The position numbers and the translations under genes are program-made. Shown one piece after another: positions 35,497 to 43,906 of a stretch of 54,624 nucleotides of DNA (within the stretch, counting starts at the first letter, position 1; each line of letters begins with the position of its first letter). The notes under the pieces were generated by a model, which worked only from the letters and a program-made list of their open reading frames with translations, was not told the origin of the DNA and made no database searches. Source of the stretch: Anaerolineaceae bacterium (GTDB lineage Bacteria; Chloroflexota; Anaerolineae; Anaerolineales; Villigracilaceae); contig WOUS01000013.1 of NCBI GenBank assembly GCA_009772985.1, positions 1 through 54,624 of the forward strand, read 5' to 3'.

Positions 35497-36690
35497 ATGA
35501 TTGCACCCCTGCAAGACAAGGATACCGAAAAGCCTCCCAGTCTGTCGCCGCGCCCGGCGCGTCCCTGGCGGGTGGCTGTGCTTGCCAACATCAAGGAGCA
35601 CGACAAACCCCTCCCGCTGGACGTTCCTCCCGACACCGGCGCGGACTTCGACTATATCGAGACCATCAACCACATCCGGTCGGCCATCGAAACCGACGGC
35701 CACTGGACCATGTTCGTTCCCGCCGACAGCAACCTGCCCTACGCGCTGAAAGCGGCCCGGCCCGACATCTGTTTCAACATCGCGGAAGGATTGGGGGGCG
35801 ACGCGCGTGAAGCCCAAATCCCCTCGCTGCTGGAATTGCTGCGCATCCCATACACCGGCTCGCGCGTCCTGACCAATGCCATCGCGCTCGACAAGACGCT
35901 CACCAAACGCATCTGGCGGGACCGCCGCCTGCCTGTGGCCCCCTTCCAGGAATTCTACACCGGCGACGAAGCGCTGCGCCCCGAACTGCGCTACCCGCTG
36001 TTCGTCAAACCCGCCCGCGAAGGGACCGGCATGGGCGTGGACCGGAAAGCCATCGTGAACAACGAAGCCGAGATGCGCGAGCGCGCCAAATACATCGTCA
36101 ACATGTACAAGCAGCCCGCCCTGGTGGAAAACTTCCTCTCCGGACGCGAGTTCACGGTTGCGGTGATGGGCCGCCCCGATGCGGCGCTCTACTCGCCCCA
36201 CCCGGAGTGGTACGACGCCGACGGCTTCCACCGCTTCCCCATCCTCGAACTGGACAGCAGCCGCTCCATCACGCCGGGTGTGTACGGCCTCGAAGCCAAG
36301 GCCCAGTCTGTCGGCTCGGAGGGCGCGCCCGGTTACATCTGCCCGTCCGACATCGAACCGGAACTGGCCAAAAAGTTGCAGCACTACGCCTGGCGGGCGC
36401 ACCACATCCTGGGCGCAATTGATGTCTCGCGCGTCGACATCCGCCTCGACAGCGAGGGCCAGCCCTGCCTGCTGGAAATCAATCCCCTGCCCGGCCTGAC
36501 GCCCGACTACAGCGACCTGTGCCTGATCGCCAAAGCGGGCGGCATTTCCTACGTGGATTTGATCCTGGAAATCCTCTACCTGGGCGCCTCGCGCTGGGGC
36601 ATGCTCGAACCGCACGAGATCCCGCCGCGGCTCAAGAAGCGCTCCGGACCTCCGTCCGGCAAGCCCGGCAACGGGCACAGCCAGCGCTGA
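35497..36690 (+). CDS. D-alanine--D-alanine ligase-like ATP-grasp protein
   Basis: A 397-residue ATP-grasp protein. The central part carries the ATP-binding Lys residues (PLFVKPAREGTGMGV) and the C-terminal metal-binding triad in DIRLDSEGQPCLLEINPLPGL. The family includes D-Ala-D-Ala ligases, but the N-terminal region (DVPPDTGADFDYIETINHIRSAIE) is of the kind seen in Ddl-like paralogues of unknown substrate. AGGTG precedes the ATG and TATACT lies further upstream. A strong terminator follows at 36699. Cell wall peptide or peptide-like ligation is likely. Confidence 0.82.
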   Translation: MIAPLQDKDTEKPPSLSPRPARPWRVAVLANIKEHDKPLPLDVPPDTGADFDYIETINHIRSAIETDGHWTMFVPADSNLPYALKAARPDICFNIAEGLGGDAREAQIPSLLELLRIPYTGSRVLTNAIALDKTLTKRIWRDRRLPVAPFQEFYTGDEALRPELRYPLFVKPAREGTGMGVDRKAIVNNEAEMRERAKYIVNMYKQPALVENFLSGREFTVAVMGRPDAALYSPHPEWYDADGFHRFPILELDSSRSITPGVYGLEAKAQSVGSEGAPGYICPSDIEPELAKKLQHYAWRAHHILGAIDVSRVDIRLDSEGQPCLLEINPLPGLTPDYSDLCLIAKAGGISYVDLILEILYLGASRWGMLEPHEIPPRLKKRSGPPSGKPGNGHSQR

Positions 36691-36698
36691 AAACGCTC

Positions 36699-36730
36699 GC
36701 GGCGCACTTTTCAAAGTGCGCCGCTTTTTT
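36699..36730 (+). terminator. Rho-independent terminator
   Basis: GCGGCGCACTTT (36699-36710) pairs with AAAGTGCGCCGC (36713-36724) with a two-base loop, followed by six T. It ends the ATP-grasp gene and lies just before the tRNA-Ser promoter. Confidence 0.9.
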
Positions 36731-36734
36731 CTGG

Positions 36735-36740
36735 TATAAT
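36735..36740 (+). promoter_or_regulatory. -10 box of tRNA-Ser
   Basis: TATAAT at 36735-36740, 16 bases before the mature 5-prime end. Confidence 0.7.
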
Positions 36741-36756
36741 TCCCGCCGCTTCAAAT

Positions 36757-36844
36757 GGAGAGGTCGCGTAGCTGGCTTAGCGCGCACGCTTGGAAAGCGT
36801 GTAACCCAAAAGGTTCGCGGGTTCGAATCCCGCCCTCTCCGCCA
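36757..36844 (+). tRNA. tRNA-Ser (anticodon GGA)
   Basis: The acceptor stem GGAGAGG pairs with CCTCTCC. The loop TTGGAAA gives anticodon GGA. The long variable arm AACC-CAAAA-GGTT is typical of class II tRNA. CCA is encoded at 36842-36844. Confidence 0.96.
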
Positions 36845-36854
36845 GGAACAGGCC

Positions 36855-36880
36855 CCCGGTCCGGTTGTGACCGGGCGGTT
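36855..36880 (+). terminator. Terminator after tRNA-Ser
   Basis: CCCGGTC (36855-36861) pairs with GACCGGG (36869-36875), followed by the T-rich GGTTTGTTT. Confidence 0.6.
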
Positions 36881-36933
36881 TGTTTATCCGGTGATATACT
36901 CGGATAAACTCCCGGATTTCACGAGGAGCGCCC

Positions 36934-38016
36934 ATGAGCAATCTCTTTTCCAGTGAAGCGGAACACCTGCGCGCCCTGTTCGAATTTGCCCCCATCTCCC
37001 TGTGGGAGGAGGATTTCTCCGGCGTCAAAACCTGCCTGGACGACCTGCGCGCCCGCGGCGTGACCGACCTGCGCGGCTACATCCGCAAGCGCCCCGGCTT
37101 CGTCCAGCAGTGCATGGACCGCATCGTCGTGCTGGACGTGAACCGGAAAACGCTGGAACTGTTCGGCGCGGCCTCCAGGGAGGAATTGCTGGCAAACCTG
37201 CCGCGCATCTTCCGCGACGAGATGGGGCTTCACTTCACCGAAGAACTGGTGGACCTGTGGAACGGGAAACATTTCTACGAGCGCGAGGGCGTCAACTATT
37301 CGCTGAACGGCGAGCCGATTGACATCCACATCCAGTGGACCGTGCTGCCCGGCTTCGAGGCAACGCTTGGGCGCGTGCTGGTCTCCATCAACGACATCAC
37401 CGCCCGCAAACGCGCCGAGGAATACCTGAAATATCTTGGCACCCACGATGTGCTGACCGGCCTCTACAACCGCGCCTACTTCGACGAAGCACGCGACCGC
37501 ATCGAAAAGGAAGGCCCGTACCCGGTCAGCATCCTCATCGCCGACCTGGACAGCCTGAAGGTGGTCAACGACGAATTCGGTCACGAGGAGGGCGACAACC
37601 TGCTCCGCCGCGCCGCCGAGGTGCTGAAGGCGGCCTTCCCCGAAGGCGAGGTGGCCGCCCGCATCGGCGGCGACGAGTTCGCCGTCCTGCTCCCCGCCAC
37701 GGACGAATCCCAGACCGAAGAAATCATCGCCCGCCTGCGCAAATTGATCGAACTGAACAACACTTACTATCAGGGGCCGGCCCTGCAAACGTCGCTGGGC
37801 GCGGCCACCGGGCAGAAAAACTCCACCCTGACCGACATCCAGCGGCAGGCCGACGACCGCATGTACGCGGAGAAGCGCGAGCACCACGGATCCGATGACC
37901 AGCCGCCACAGACCGGCGACAGGCCGCCACAGACCGGCGACAGGCCGCCACAGACCGGCGACAGGCCGCCACAAAACGGCGACAGGCCGCCGCAAAACGC
38001 CCCCCGCCCGGTGTGA
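36934..38016 (+). CDS. PAS-GGDEF diguanylate cyclase with heptapeptide tail
   Basis: A 360-residue protein with a PAS-like sensor (about residues 40-160, IVVLDVNRKTLELFGAAS), the linker GTHDVLTGLYNRAYFDEA and a GGDEF domain with RIGGDEFAVLL, the signature of c-di-GMP synthesis. The inhibitory RxxD I-site five residues before it is replaced by PEGE, so product inhibition is likely lost. The tail is QPPQTGD/RPPQTGD/RPPQNGD in five 21-base units (37900-38004). No transmembrane segment is visible. GAGG lies upstream of the ATG. Confidence 0.9.
   Translation: MSNLFSSEAEHLRALFEFAPISLWEEDFSGVKTCLDDLRARGVTDLRGYIRKRPGFVQQCMDRIVVLDVNRKTLELFGAASREELLANLPRIFRDEMGLHFTEELVDLWNGKHFYEREGVNYSLNGEPIDIHIQWTVLPGFEATLGRVLVSINDITARKRAEEYLKYLGTHDVLTGLYNRAYFDEARDRIEKEGPYPVSILIADLDSLKVVNDEFGHEEGDNLLRRAAEVLKAAFPEGEVAARIGGDEFAVLLPATDESQTEEIIARLRKLIELNNTYYQGPALQTSLGAATGQKNSTLTDIQRQADDRMYAEKREHHGSDDQPPQTGDRPPQTGDRPPQTGDRPPQNGDRPPQNAPRPV
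37900..38004 (+). repeat. 21-base tandem repeat encoding a heptapeptide
   Basis: Five units of AGGCCGCCACAGACCGGCGAC type, four of them near-identical, giving RPPQTGD. The last unit has drifted to RPPQNAP. Confidence 0.9.
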
Positions 38017-38038
38017 TATACTTGGGGCGTTTCCCGCC

Positions 38039-38389
38039 ATGCCCAAACCCGCTCACCACATCCCCCGCTCCCTATTAATCTTCCTGCTCGTTGTGATTGC
38101 CGCCACACTGCTGGCCGGCACGTTGCACGCCTTTGCCCCGGTGCGCGCCCAGGCCGCCGCCTCGCCCACGCCGACCATCACGGCCGCCAACACGCCCACC
38201 GTCACCGAGTTCGACCCCCTCGACACGCCGCCGACCCAGATCCCCGCCCTGCCGCCCGGCCTGAAATCCGCCGACACGACCGGCATCATCGCCCAGGCCA
38301 TCGTGCTGGTCGTCATCATCGTCTTCGGAGCCGCCTGGGGCTGGCGCAAGTCGGCGCCGCGCCTTCCCCAGAAAAGCAAAAAAGGATAA
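38039..38389 (+). CDS. Small secreted/membrane protein with C-terminal helix
   Basis: A 116-residue protein with an N-terminal signal or anchor (LLIFLLVVIAATLLAGTL), a Pro/Thr-rich linker (TPTITAANTPTVTE) and a C-terminal helix (AIVLVVIIVFGAAWGW) followed by Lys. Unrecognised. TATACT lies 16 bases upstream. The longer frame to the left runs through the repeat tail of the GGDEF gene and is not credible. Confidence 0.65.
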   Translation: MPKPAHHIPRSLLIFLLVVIAATLLAGTLHAFAPVRAQAAASPTPTITAANTPTVTEFDPLDTPPTQIPALPPGLKSADTTGIIAQAIVLVVIIVFGAAWGWRKSAPRLPQKSKKG

Positions 38390-38425
38390 TCCGCACCGCC
38401 GCACACCGGAGGGGGTTTCACAATC

Positions 38426-38521
38426 ATGGACCTCGTCACCGGCGCAACCGGACACATCGGCAACGTGCTCGTCCGCGCCGCCAAAAATCCCCCATCTGAG
38501 GCATCCTGTTTCTGCTTATAA
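38426..38521 (+). pseudogene. Truncated NAD-dependent epimerase/dehydratase
   Basis: An ATG at 38426 begins MDLVTGATGHIGNVLVRA, the first beta-strand and nucleotide loop (TGATGHIG) of an extended SDR such as an epimerase or NmrA-like protein. The homology stops after about 18 residues, and the frame ends at 38521 with unrelated residues. Only the 5-prime end of the gene remains, and a terminator-like hairpin follows at once. Confidence 0.75.
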
Positions 38522-38525
38522 AACT

Positions 38526-38562
38526 GTGGTTTGTTGAGCGGTAAAGCCGCTCAACAAACCAC
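38526..38562. terminator. Long hairpin after the truncated gene
   Basis: GTGGTTTGTTGAGCGG (38526-38541) pairs with CCGCTCAACAAACCAC (38547-38562), a perfect 16-bp stem with five-base loop. No clean T run is seen on the plus strand. It can serve the leftward lipoprotein gene or the remnant. Confidence 0.6.
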
Positions 38563-38607
38563 AAACCATTTTCCATCCCCGGTGGGCCAGGGACGGGGTC
38601 TCGTTGT

Positions 38608-39369
38608 TTACGGCTTGAGAACCCACAACTCGGCGTTGGTGATTTCGCAGCGCGTGCCGTAATCCTTGTTCGTGCCGGAGATGACGGTGTATGCCAGTTC
38701 CCCGGACAGCATGGTGTCCTTATGGCCGTAAAAGGCTCCCAGACGGTTGCCGTTGACGAAGACATTGAACGTATCGCCCTGGGCGGTCATGGCAAAGTCA
38801 ATCTCCCCCGCTGATCGATTCTGCCCGTGATAGACTTTGCCGCCAAAATTGAAGTACGCTTCGCTCAGGATGAAATGCACCTGCCCGTCTGAGGTGATCA
38901 GGAAGCCGTAGTGGTCGCCATCATCCTGAAGACGGAAGAGGATGCCGCAGCCGGACGGGTCGGGGGTTTGCGAGGCGCTCTCCCAGGCCATGTGCGCCCG
39001 GAAGACGAAATCGTCCGGCGCATGCCCCGTCGGCATCCACTGGTACCAGTTGATCTGCGCCCAGGCTTCGGAGTAATCGTCCAGGCGATGGTATTCGCCG
39101 TTGGCCGAATCAATGTACCCCGCGTTGGCGGCATCCTGCACGAACTGGACCATGTCGTTGTATTGCGCCGTGACGGTGGCATTGGGGGTGGCGGTGGGAC
39201 GGGGGGTCAGCGTCGGCCGGGGAGTGTTCGTCGGCGTGTACGCCGGCGTGGGGGTCGAGGACGGCGTGGGGGTCGCCAGGATCGCGCCCAGACTGCAGGC
39301 CATCTGTGGGATCGAGAACAGCAGAAGCAGGACCGTCAAGGTGAAGTGCAAAGCGCGCGGTTTCTTCAT
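38608..39369 (-). CDS. Predicted lipoprotein, LamG-like
   Basis: A 253-residue predicted lipoprotein with signal peptide and a candidate lipobox (PQMAC, Cys25), then a Thr/Pro-rich linker (TPSSTPTPAYTPTNTPRP). The mature part (YSEAWAQINWYQWM, CGILFRLQDDGDHYGFLITSDGQVHFIL) resembles a lectin-like beta-sandwich of the concanavalin A type. Ligand unknown. The ATG at 39369 has GAGGAGG. The longer frame upstream covers the promoter and is not used. Confidence 0.75.
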   Translation of the reverse strand: MKKPRALHFTLTVLLLLFSIPQMACSLGAILATPTPSSTPTPAYTPTNTPRPTLTPRPTATPNATVTAQYNDMVQFVQDAANAGYIDSANGEYHRLDDYSEAWAQINWYQWMPTGHAPDDFVFRAHMAWESASQTPDPSGCGILFRLQDDGDHYGFLITSDGQVHFILSEAYFNFGGKVYHGQNRSAGEIDFAMTAQGDTFNVFVNGNRLGAFYGHKDTMLSGELAYTVISGTNKDYGTRCEITNAELWVLKP

Positions 39370-39533
39370 GGTGTTCCTCCTCGGAAAATTTTTCTGGCGG
39401 GGCCTGGTATGGGAAACCCCACTTTCAACTATTAAACAGGAAATCCCCCAAAAAAGCAAGCCGTTTGGAAAACCATTCTCCGGGAGCATCCCGCCAGCCG
39501 TTCTCCGGGATATAATCACCAGTGGAGACGCCC

Positions 39534-40595
39534 ATGCCAAAACCCATTACCTTTGCCGTTGGCCCCGAATTCCTGCAACGCGACGGCCTGACCGAAACCG
39601 TCGCCGAATGGGAGGACGGGCAACGCGCCCCCACCGGCCCCGGTTCGTTCGAGTGGTGGTACTTCGACGCGCATCTCGATGATGGCTCCACCGCCGTCAT
39701 CGTCTTTGCCACCAAGTCCATCATCGAGCCGCGCGCCCCGCTGACCCCCAACCTGTCGCTGACCGTCACCCGCCCGGACGGGAAGAAGACTGCCGAATTC
39801 TCGCTCCCGCCAGCCGGGGAATTCTCGGCTGACAAAGATTCCTGCAACGTGCGCATCGGACCAAGTTGGGCGAAACAGTCCGTCCGGGGCGGGCGCTGGA
39901 CCTACAGCCTGCACGCCAAGACCGCCAGCCTCGCCGCCGACCTGACGTTTACCGGCCTCGTCCCGCCGTGGAGGCCGGGGGCGGGCAAGTCCTATTTCGG
40001 CGACCTGGAACACTACTTCGCCTGGCTGCCCGCCATCCCGTACGGCGCGGTCGAAGGGACGCTGACCTACGATGGGCAGGAACGCCAGGTAAAAGGAACC
40101 GGCTACCACGACCACAACTGGGGCAACGTGGCGCTGCCCTCGGTCATGGACCACTGGGTCTGGGGCCGCGCCCACCTCGGCGAATACACGCTCATCTTCG
40201 TCGAGCAGGTCGCGTTGAAAAAATACGGCTCGGCGCGCCTGCCGGTCTTCCTGCTGGCAAAAGGGGATAAAATCCTGGCTGACGATGCCCGCTGCCTGAC
40301 GATGGAGGCGCGCGGCTTTGTCCGCCACGCGGGCGGACGCGAGCACCCGCGCGAGGTGGACTTCACCTGGGCGCGCGGCAGGCAACAGGTCCGGCTTGCC
40401 TTACGGAACCCGGCGCTCATCGAAGCCGTCAGCCTGCTGCTGGCGCTCCCGCCTGCGAAACGGCGGCTGGCGCGTCTCTTCGCCAACCCCTACTACTTCC
40501 GCTTCAATACCGAATTGGAAATGCAGATTGACCTGGACGGCCTGCACGACTCCGCCCGCGGCCCGGCTTTGTACGAAATCATGTTGCTCCGGTAG
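39534..40595 (+). CDS. CrtC/AttH-like lipocalin domain protein
   Basis: A 353-residue protein of the CrtC/AttH-like fold (two lipocalin-like beta-barrels). Marks are GSFEWWYFDAHLDDGS near the N-terminus and GTGYHDHNWGN in the middle, the hallmark of carotenoid 1,2-hydratase (CrtC) and tocopherol cyclase-like proteins. In true CrtC water is added to a carotenoid; whether this one does so or only binds a lipid is not known, as no other carotenoid genes are nearby. GGAG lies upstream of the ATG and TATAAT at 39511. Confidence 0.75.
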   Translation: MPKPITFAVGPEFLQRDGLTETVAEWEDGQRAPTGPGSFEWWYFDAHLDDGSTAVIVFATKSIIEPRAPLTPNLSLTVTRPDGKKTAEFSLPPAGEFSADKDSCNVRIGPSWAKQSVRGGRWTYSLHAKTASLAADLTFTGLVPPWRPGAGKSYFGDLEHYFAWLPAIPYGAVEGTLTYDGQERQVKGTGYHDHNWGNVALPSVMDHWVWGRAHLGEYTLIFVEQVALKKYGSARLPVFLLAKGDKILADDARCLTMEARGFVRHAGGREHPREVDFTWARGRQQVRLALRNPALIEAVSLLLALPPAKRRLARLFANPYYFRFNTELEMQIDLDGLHDSARGPALYEIMLLR

Positions 40596-40640
40596 TCACG
40601 CATCCTGTGTAACGGCCACATGCTACTACCGCAAAGCCTC

Positions 40641-40701
40641 TTGACAGAGTCGAAACAGGCGCGGTATTATATGGACTAGTTTGTATTGTAGACTAGTCTA
40701 C
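40641..40701 (+). promoter_or_regulatory. Promoter and palindromic operator of the ABC exporter operon
   Basis: TTGACA (40641-40646) and TATTAT (40665-40670) with an 18-base spacer form a good sigma-70-type promoter. The perfect palindrome GTAGACTAGTCTAC (40688-40701) lies just downstream, with a partial copy GGACTAG at 40673. It is the likely binding site of the operon's own MarR/ArsR-like regulator. Confidence 0.75.
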
Positions 40702-40717
40702 CGAAAGGAGTCCAACC

Positions 40718-41386
40718 ATGTACAATAAAATCCAGGAAACTCAAAACCGTCTCATCCGATATGATTATGTGGATGGCACCCCCGACCTGGCCTTCGGCGG
40801 GCTATGCTTGCTGATGACGATCATCTATGCCCTCTTTGCTGCATTCCCCGGCCTATCGAACTCCACTTTCTCTGCCATAATCGTCTGGGTGGTATTTTGT
40901 GGTGGATGTTTTCTTATTGGCTGGCTGCCGCAGAGGCTCAAGGAACGGGTCACCTATCCGCGCACCGGCTATGTAGCCTACAAGCGTCAGGGCCGCCCCA
41001 TCAAATCCTGGGCACGCTGGACGATTCGGGTTGGCATGCCGCTTCTCACTGTGATACTGCTGGCGTTAATATTCCTGAACCGTTCAAAATTCCCTGCGCA
41101 GAGCCAGGATACCAATTTTTATCTGAATCCGGGCATAGCGGGTCTCCTGTTCAGCGGCATCCTGGCGGCGATGGGTTGGAAAATCGCCCTCTCGCGTTAT
41201 TATCTGGTTGCGGCCATTACCATCCTGATCAGCATTGTGCTCCTCTTCAGCGGACCGGGCGGCAATCTTGGGCTGGCAGTGCTCTCCGGGGCAATGTGTC
41301 TGGTGCTGTTCGCCTCCGGTGGGATCACACTGTGGAGATACCTGCGCCAAAACCCCGCTCCCCGGGAGGAACCAGATGAGCAGTGA
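40718..41386 (+). CDS. Polytopic membrane protein of the exporter operon
   Basis: A 222-residue protein with six hydrophobic segments, a basic loop (QRLKERVTYPRTGYVAYKRQGRP) and an acidic C-terminus. Unrecognised; genes like it sit with small winged-helix regulators. AGGAG precedes the ATG. The stop is 11 bases into the next gene. Confidence 0.75.
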   Translation: MYNKIQETQNRLIRYDYVDGTPDLAFGGLCLLMTIIYALFAAFPGLSNSTFSAIIVWVVFCGGCFLIGWLPQRLKERVTYPRTGYVAYKRQGRPIKSWARWTIRVGMPLLTVILLALIFLNRSKFPAQSQDTNFYLNPGIAGLLFSGILAAMGWKIALSRYYLVAAITILISIVLLFSGPGGNLGLAVLSGAMCLVLFASGGITLWRYLRQNPAPREEPDEQ

Positions 41387-41687
41387 CCTGCGCTCCCTGG
41401 CCGATGTGAACCGCCTCGTCCACGAACCATCCCGCACCATTATCATGGCGATCCTGGCTACTGTGGAAAGCGCCGACTTCCTCTACCTCCAGCGCGAGAC
41501 CGGCCTGACCAAGGGCAACCTATCGGTGCATTTGTCAAAACTGGAAGAAGCCGATTACGTAAGTATAGAGAAAACTTATCGCGGTAAAACCCCGCTTACG
41601 TTGTGCTGCCTCACCGAAAAAGGGCGCAATGCCTTCGAAGCCTATCGCAAACAACTCACGCAATTTGTTGAGAATACCAAGGAGTGA
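41376..41687 (+). CDS. Winged-helix transcriptional regulator
   Basis: A 103-residue regulator of the small MarR/ArsR-like type: SRTIIMAILATVESADFLYLQ, recognition helix LTKGNLSVHLSKLEEADYV and a beta-wing (KTYRGKTPLTLCCLTEKG), then a short helix. It has no metal motif. GGAGGA precedes the ATG at 41376 and it overlaps the membrane protein gene. It likely binds the palindrome at 40688. Confidence 0.85.
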   Translation: MSSDLRSLADVNRLVHEPSRTIIMAILATVESADFLYLQRETGLTKGNLSVHLSKLEEADYVSIEKTYRGKTPLTLCCLTEKGRNAFEAYRKQLTQFVENTKE

Positions 41688-41690
41688 TCC

Positions 41691-42593
41691 ATGCCCGCCA
41701 TCGAACTCACCCATATCACCAAATCCTTCGGCGCGGTCAAAGCCGTGGATGATTGTTCCTTCTCCATCGAGAAGGGCGAACTCTTCGGCCTGCTCGGCCC
41801 GAACGGCGCGGGCAAGACCACCGCCATCCGCTGTATGTTGGATATCTTCAAGCCCGACTCGGGTTCGGTCGCCATCCTGGGCGGGGCGATGAGCGAAGCC
41901 AAAAAGGACAAGATCGGTTACATGCCGGAGGAACGCGGCCTCTATCAGGACATCCCGCTCGATCGCTGCCTGGCCTACCTCGGTTCGCTGAAAGGACTGA
42001 GCCGGTCCGAGGTCCGGCAGCGCAGCGAGGGCTACCTCGAACGCTTCGACCTGGCGGCGCACAAGCACAAGAAGGTCAAGGAACTCAGCAAGGGCATGCA
42101 GCAGAAGGCGCAGGTCATCGCCACCCTGCTGCACCAGCCCGAACTGCTGATCGTGGACGAACCGTTCAGCGGCCTCGACCCGGTCAACACGCAGATGATC
42201 AAGGACCTGCTGCGCGAACAACGCGCCGCGGGCGTGACCGTCGTCCTGTGCTCGCACCAGATGCACCTCGTGGAGGAACTCTGCGACCGCATCGTGCTGA
42301 TTGATCACGGCAGGGTCATGCTCTACGGCGACCTTGCCGGGGTGCGCCGCCAATTCGCCGGCAACGCCGTGCTGGTGAAAACCGGCTGCGACCTGCCCGC
42401 CCTGCCGGGCGTGGAGCGCGTCGAGCCGGTCAACGGGGCAGTCAAACTCCACCTCGCGCCCGGCGCACAGCCGCAGGAAATCCTGCGCGCCCTCGTGGCA
42501 AAAGACATCCCGCTCGAACAGTTCGAGATCGCCGTACCCACTCTCGACGAAATTTTCATCCGGGTGGTGCAGGGCAAAGGAGCGGCGGCATGA
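41691..42593 (+). CDS. ABC transporter ATP-binding protein
   Basis: A 300-residue ATPase: Walker A GPNGAGKTT, signature LSKGMQQKAQ, Walker B LLIVDEPFSGLD and H-loop CSHQMHLVEE. A C-terminal DUF4162-like extension (about residues 220-300) is typical of NatA/exporter ATPases that pair with ABC-2 permeases. It lies four bases after the regulator and overlaps the permease as ATGA. Confidence 0.92.
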   Translation: MPAIELTHITKSFGAVKAVDDCSFSIEKGELFGLLGPNGAGKTTAIRCMLDIFKPDSGSVAILGGAMSEAKKDKIGYMPEERGLYQDIPLDRCLAYLGSLKGLSRSEVRQRSEGYLERFDLAAHKHKKVKELSKGMQQKAQVIATLLHQPELLIVDEPFSGLDPVNTQMIKDLLREQRAAGVTVVLCSHQMHLVEELCDRIVLIDHGRVMLYGDLAGVRRQFAGNAVLVKTGCDLPALPGVERVEPVNGAVKLHLAPGAQPQEILRALVAKDIPLEQFEIAVPTLDEIFIRVVQGKGAAA

Positions 42594-43786
42594 CCAGGAT
42601 CCTGCACGTCGCCCTCCAGGAATACCGGCGACACGTCTTCACCAAACGCTTCCTGATGGGACTGCTCTCCGTCCCGCTCATCGTGCTGGTGATGGTCGGG
42701 CTGGTCTTTCTCATCATCTCGATGGAGAACAACACCACGCCGCTCGGCTACGTGGACCACTCCGGCCTCCTTGCGAACCCTCTGCCTGCCCCCGCGCCCG
42801 AGCCGCCGGGCAAGCCGGCGCCGATGCTCGCGTTCGCCGACGAGGCCGCCGCCCGGTCCGCGCTGGAGGCGGGGCAGATCCAGGGATACTACGTCATCCC
42901 CGCCGACTACCTGTCGAGCGGGAAGGTCGAACTGGTGTACGTGGAGCCGGTCAAGACCGCCGCCCGCCAGCAGTTCTACGATTTCCTGACCGTCAACCTG
43001 CTGCGGGATACCGAACCGGCGGTCGCCGCCCGCTTGCTGGAGGGCGGGGAGATCACCGTCGTCTCGGCGGATGGCAGCCGCAGCGCCTCGGACAAAACCT
43101 GGTTCAACTCGCTCCTGCCGATGATGGCCGGGCTGGCCTTTATGATCGTCATGTTCACCACCGGCGGCTACCTGATGCAGGCGGTGGTGGAGGAGAAGGA
43201 GAACCGGACGATGGAGGTGATCGTCACCTCGGTCTCGCCCGACCAGTTCATGGCCGGCAAGATCATCGGCGACCTCGCCATCGGCCTGACGCAGGTCACG
43301 CTGTGGGGATTGTTCATCGTCCTGACCGTGCTGGTGGGGAGCAACTACGCCGAATTCCTGCGCGGCGTCCAGGTCTCGTCCCAGGCTGTCCTGCTGCTCG
43401 GCGTGGTAATGTTCCCGTCCATCGTGATGGTGGCGGCGCTCATGGCGGCAGTGGGCGCCACCGTGACCGAGGCGCGCGAGGGCCAGCAGGTGACCGGCAT
43501 CATCGCCATGCCGGTCTGGATCCCGTACATGCTGATGGCGCTGCTGATCCAGAATCCGAACTCCCCGGTGGCGGTTGCCCTGAGCCTGTTCCCGCTGACC
43601 GCCCCGCTGACGATGTTCATCCGGGTCGGCATGACCATCCTGCCAGCCTGGCAGATCGCCCTCTCGGCGGTCATTCAGTTTGCCAGCGCGGCGGCGGCCA
43701 TCTGGCTGGCCGGCCGCGCCCTGCGCCTGGGGATGCTGCGCTACGGCAAACGCCTGAAATGGCGCGAGATATTTGTAAAATCTTAA
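42590..43786 (+). CDS. ABC-2 type permease (NatB-like)
   Basis: A 398-residue permease with one N-terminal helix, a large extracytoplasmic domain (about residues 50-190) and five or six C-terminal helices. The pattern EEKENRTMEVIVTSVSPDQFMAGKIIGD is diagnostic of the NatB/ABC-2 exporter group. It overlaps the ATPase gene. The substrate (sodium, antibiotic or other) is unknown. Confidence 0.9.
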   Translation: MTRILHVALQEYRRHVFTKRFLMGLLSVPLIVLVMVGLVFLIISMENNTTPLGYVDHSGLLANPLPAPAPEPPGKPAPMLAFADEAAARSALEAGQIQGYYVIPADYLSSGKVELVYVEPVKTAARQQFYDFLTVNLLRDTEPAVAARLLEGGEITVVSADGSRSASDKTWFNSLLPMMAGLAFMIVMFTTGGYLMQAVVEEKENRTMEVIVTSVSPDQFMAGKIIGDLAIGLTQVTLWGLFIVLTVLVGSNYAEFLRGVQVSSQAVLLLGVVMFPSIVMVAALMAAVGATVTEAREGQQVTGIIAMPVWIPYMLMALLIQNPNSPVAVALSLFPLTAPLTMFIRVGMTILPAWQIALSAVIQFASAAAAIWLAGRALRLGMLRYGKRLKWREIFVKS

Positions 43787-43828
43787 CAAGACGGACACGA
43801 AGGAAAAACGAAAAACAAAAAGCAAAAA

Positions 43829-43875
43829 CCTTTGTGGCTCTTCCTTTGTGTTCCTTTGTGACCTTTGTGTTGAGA
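43829..43875. repeat. CCTTTGTG repeat between permease genes
   Basis: Four CCTTTGTG units with variable two- to six-base spacing. The gap 43787-43906 holds only this and AT-rich sequence. Confidence 0.6.
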
Positions 43876-43906
43876 ATCTTTCGACCCGATTGAATAGAGC
43901 CTGCCA

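Noticed and set aside
37900..38004. Possible CRISPR-like array
   Set aside because: Units are contiguous 21-base repeats in a reading frame without spacers.
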